Origin: Sphingomonas koreensis
GTDB taxonomy: Bacteria; Pseudomonadota; Alphaproteobacteria; Sphingomonadales; Sphingomonadaceae
NCBI GenBank assembly: GCA_006438735.1
Contig: RCZF01000001.1
Span: 248,001 to 312,000 of the forward strand
Direction: 5' to 3'
Length of the DNA stretch: 64,000 bases
Shown: in pieces, positions 62,502 through 64,000 of the stretch
Layout: the number at the start of each line of letters is the position of its first letter
Numbering within the stretch: position 1 is the stretch's first letter
Translations under genes and position numbers: made by a program
The notes under the pieces: model-generated
Told to the model about the DNA's origin: nothing
What the model saw: only the letters and a program-made list of their open reading frames with translations
The model's database searches: none

Positions 62502-64000
62502 ATGTCCGATACCCGACACCCTCATGAAAGCGTTTCCACTGGTCTGGAAACGCTCGATGGGATTTTGGCGGGTGGCTACGCACGAAATCGCATCCACCTG
62601 ATCGAAGGGCGGCCCGGATCCGGCAAGACGACGCTTGCCCTCCAGTTTCTTGCGGCGGGACGCGAAGCGGGTGACCGCGGAATTTACATCACGCTGTCCG
62701 AAAGCCGCGAGGAGTTGCGGCACGTCGCCAAAACACACGGCCTCAACCTCGACGCCGTCGAAATCCGCGAGCTCGTTCCGCCTGAGTTGACACTGAATGC
62801 CGAGATGGAACAGTCGGTCGTCTACGCCGCCGATCTCGAACTCAACGAGACGATCAATCTGGTAATGAAAGCGGTTGAGGAAGTCGATCCGACGCGCGTG
62901 GTGTTCGACAGCCTGTCCGAAATTCGCCTGCTGACGCAGGAACCCCTGCGTTATCGTCGCCAAGTTCTGGCACTCAAGCACTTCTTTACTCAACGAGGGT
63001 GCACCGTCTTGTTTCTCGACGACGTAACTGCCGAAGACGACGATGTGAATTTGCATAGCCTGGTGCACGGGGTGATCCGGCTCGAACAGATCGCAGTCTC
63101 CTACGGCGGTGAACGCCGACGGCTTCGGGTTTTGAAGATGCGAGCACGCGGCTTCGCAGGTGGGTTTCACGACTACAAGATCCGCCAAGGCGGGTTGCGG
63201 ATATTTCCGCGCCTGGCGGCTGGTGACTTCGACCCTGCGTGGGAAGATAGCCCGCAAGCGAGCAGCGGACTGCCGGAACTCGACGCATTGATCGGCGGCG
63301 GGCTCGACCGCGGCACGAACACCTTGCTGGTGGGGCCGGCGGGCGCGGGCAAGTCGACGCTGGCGATGCAGTTCGTCATCAAAGGGGTCGAGCGCGGTGA
63401 AAAGGCCCTGTTCCTCAGTTTTGAGGAGACAGCGCGCAACTTTCAGCGTCGCAATGGGGGGATCGGCATCGACGTAAGCAAAGCGATCGAATCCGGAATG
63501 TTGATTTTCCGCACCGTCGATCCCGCCGAGCTAACGCCAGGCGAGATGACCAACGCCATCCGCGAGCATGTTGAAGCCGGCGTCTCCACGGTCGTCCTGG
63601 ATTCGATCACCGGATACCAGCATGCGATGCCAGAGGAAAAGTTTCTCCTGCTCCAAATGCATGAACTGCTGACCTATCTCAATCAGCATAATATTCTAAC
63701 ATTCCTGGTCCTCGCCCAAGGGGGAATGGTCGGTGAAACACGGTCGCCGTTCGCGATCACCTACCTCGCTGACACAGTCTTGTTACTTCGCTATTTCGAG
63801 GTCGCGGGGAGAGTGCGCAGAGCAATCTCCGTCATCAAGCGTCGCACAGGCGGCCACGAGATCACATTACGTGAATTCCGTATTCAAAACGACGGGATTC
63901 ATGTCGGCCGCGTGTTGTCCGACTTCAGTGGCATTCTCACCGGCAGCGCAAGCCAGCGCGGCGAGCACTCTGACCCGTTTGGCGAAGAACCAGCCCCGAT
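62502..64000 (+). CDS. KaiC-like two-domain RecA-fold ATPase (3' end cut by window)
   Basis: About 499 residues before the sequence ends with the frame open. Domain 1: Walker A GRPGSGKTT (residues 36-44), ITLSESREELR, Walker B VVFDSLSEI. Domain 2: Walker A GPAGAGKST (~277), FLSFEET, Walker B VVLDSITGY, and TGGHEITLREFRI, the KaiC-like substrate loop. Not a circadian KaiC by itself (no kaiA/kaiB seen), but of the KaiC-like class found beside photosensors and sensor kinases. ATG 62502 chosen; no upstream in-frame start with resemblance. Confidence 0.85.
   Translation, partial: MSDTRHPHESVSTGLETLDGILAGGYARNRIHLIEGRPGSGKTTLALQFLAAGREAGDRGIYITLSESREELRHVAKTHGLNLDAVEIRELVPPELTLNAEMEQSVVYAADLELNETINLVMKAVEEVDPTRVVFDSLSEIRLLTQEPLRYRRQVLALKHFFTQRGCTVLFLDDVTAEDDDVNLHSLVHGVIRLEQIAVSYGGERRRLRVLKMRARGFAGGFHDYKIRQGGLRIFPRLAAGDFDPAWEDSPQASSGLPELDALIGGGLDRGTNTLLVGPAGAGKSTLAMQFVIKGVERGEKALFLSFEETARNFQRRNGGIGIDVSKAIESGMLIFRTVDPAELTPGEMTNAIREHVEAGVSTVVLDSITGYQHAMPEEKFLLLQMHELLTYLNQHNILTFLVLAQGGMVGETRSPFAITYLADTVLLLRYFEVAGRVRRAISVIKRRTGGHEITLREFRIQNDGIHVGRVLSDFSGILTGSASQRGEHSDPFGEEPAP

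Noticed and set aside
1..64000. CRISPR array, rRNA operon or complete prophage
   Set aside because: No regularly spaced repeats, no rRNA-like sequence and no phage structural genes were seen.
57443..64000. Circadian kaiABC clock
   Set aside because: Only a KaiC-like ATPase is visible; no kaiA or kaiB lies within the window.

Overview
The window is GC-rich and gene-dense, with many 4-bp ATGA start/stop overlaps. Its gene families (DHA2/HlyD/NodT efflux operon, GguC-type sugar-acid enzyme, FucP-like permease, GH92/GH125 mannosidases, xanthorhodopsin-like rhodopsin, FixJ regulators, DUF6894) point to an alphaproteobacterium of the Sphingomonadales, most likely Sphingomonas or a close relative. 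This assignment is from protein appearance; no database was searched.

Left part (1-24 kb): an L-arabinose module (sugar-acid dehydratase cut by the window edge, GH51 arabinofuranosidase, AraD1/GguC enzyme, FucP-like permease, GntR/FCD regulator), then housekeeping genes (AarF kinase, DUF427, DUF393, TesA-type esterase with an ABC/FtsX exporter, nitroreductase), a three-gene secreted glycosidase operon (GH43-GH92-GH125), an IS5 remnant, and a MarR-NodT-HlyD-DHA2 efflux operon.

Middle (24-35 kb): a redox cluster (DUF4126, Lpd-like flavoprotein, CNB-TrxR-like flavoprotein lacking its CxxC, UBP zinc finger), a PQQ-type sorbosone dehydrogenase lipoprotein with a DUF2231 membrane protein, a DksA-like zinc finger, a decayed attachment region made of a tRNA-Thr 3' fragment and short direct repeats, CorA, a stand-alone EAL protein, and a tandem pair of SRAP genes, one catalytically dead.

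Light region (35.6-42.6 kb): a LOV-HTH regulator, a light-driven proton-pump rhodopsin, the Brp/Blh carotene cleavage enzyme that makes retinal, and a CrtI phytoene desaturase lie in order on the plus strand. They form a nearly self-contained phototrophy unit with its own candidate blue-light regulator, flanked by two paralogous EAL phosphodiesterases with an N-terminal CxxC.

Accessory stretch (43-56 kb): an orphan TupA-like ATP-grasp gene, regulators paired with reductases (LysR/aldo-keto reductase, XRE/epimerase, LysR/NmrA-cupin-NmrA-epoxide hydrolase), and several broken genes (frameshifted aldo-keto reductase, YeiH-type exporter, IS5, TPR, GGDEF and other fragments).

Right part (57-64 kb): a second sensory cluster with an AerR/PpaA-like B12 protein, double PilZ protein, FixJ-type response regulator, GAF-GGDEF-EAL enzyme, BLUF flavoprotein and a two-domain KaiC-like ATPase cut by the window end. 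LOV, retinal, B12-type and BLUF sensors plus a KaiC-like protein within 28 kb, interleaved with c-di-GMP enzymes and a PilZ receiver, are the main reason to look again. No bacteriochlorophyll or reaction-centre gene is visible, so the light response seems tied to rhodopsin phototrophy and c-di-GMP rather than classical photosynthesis.
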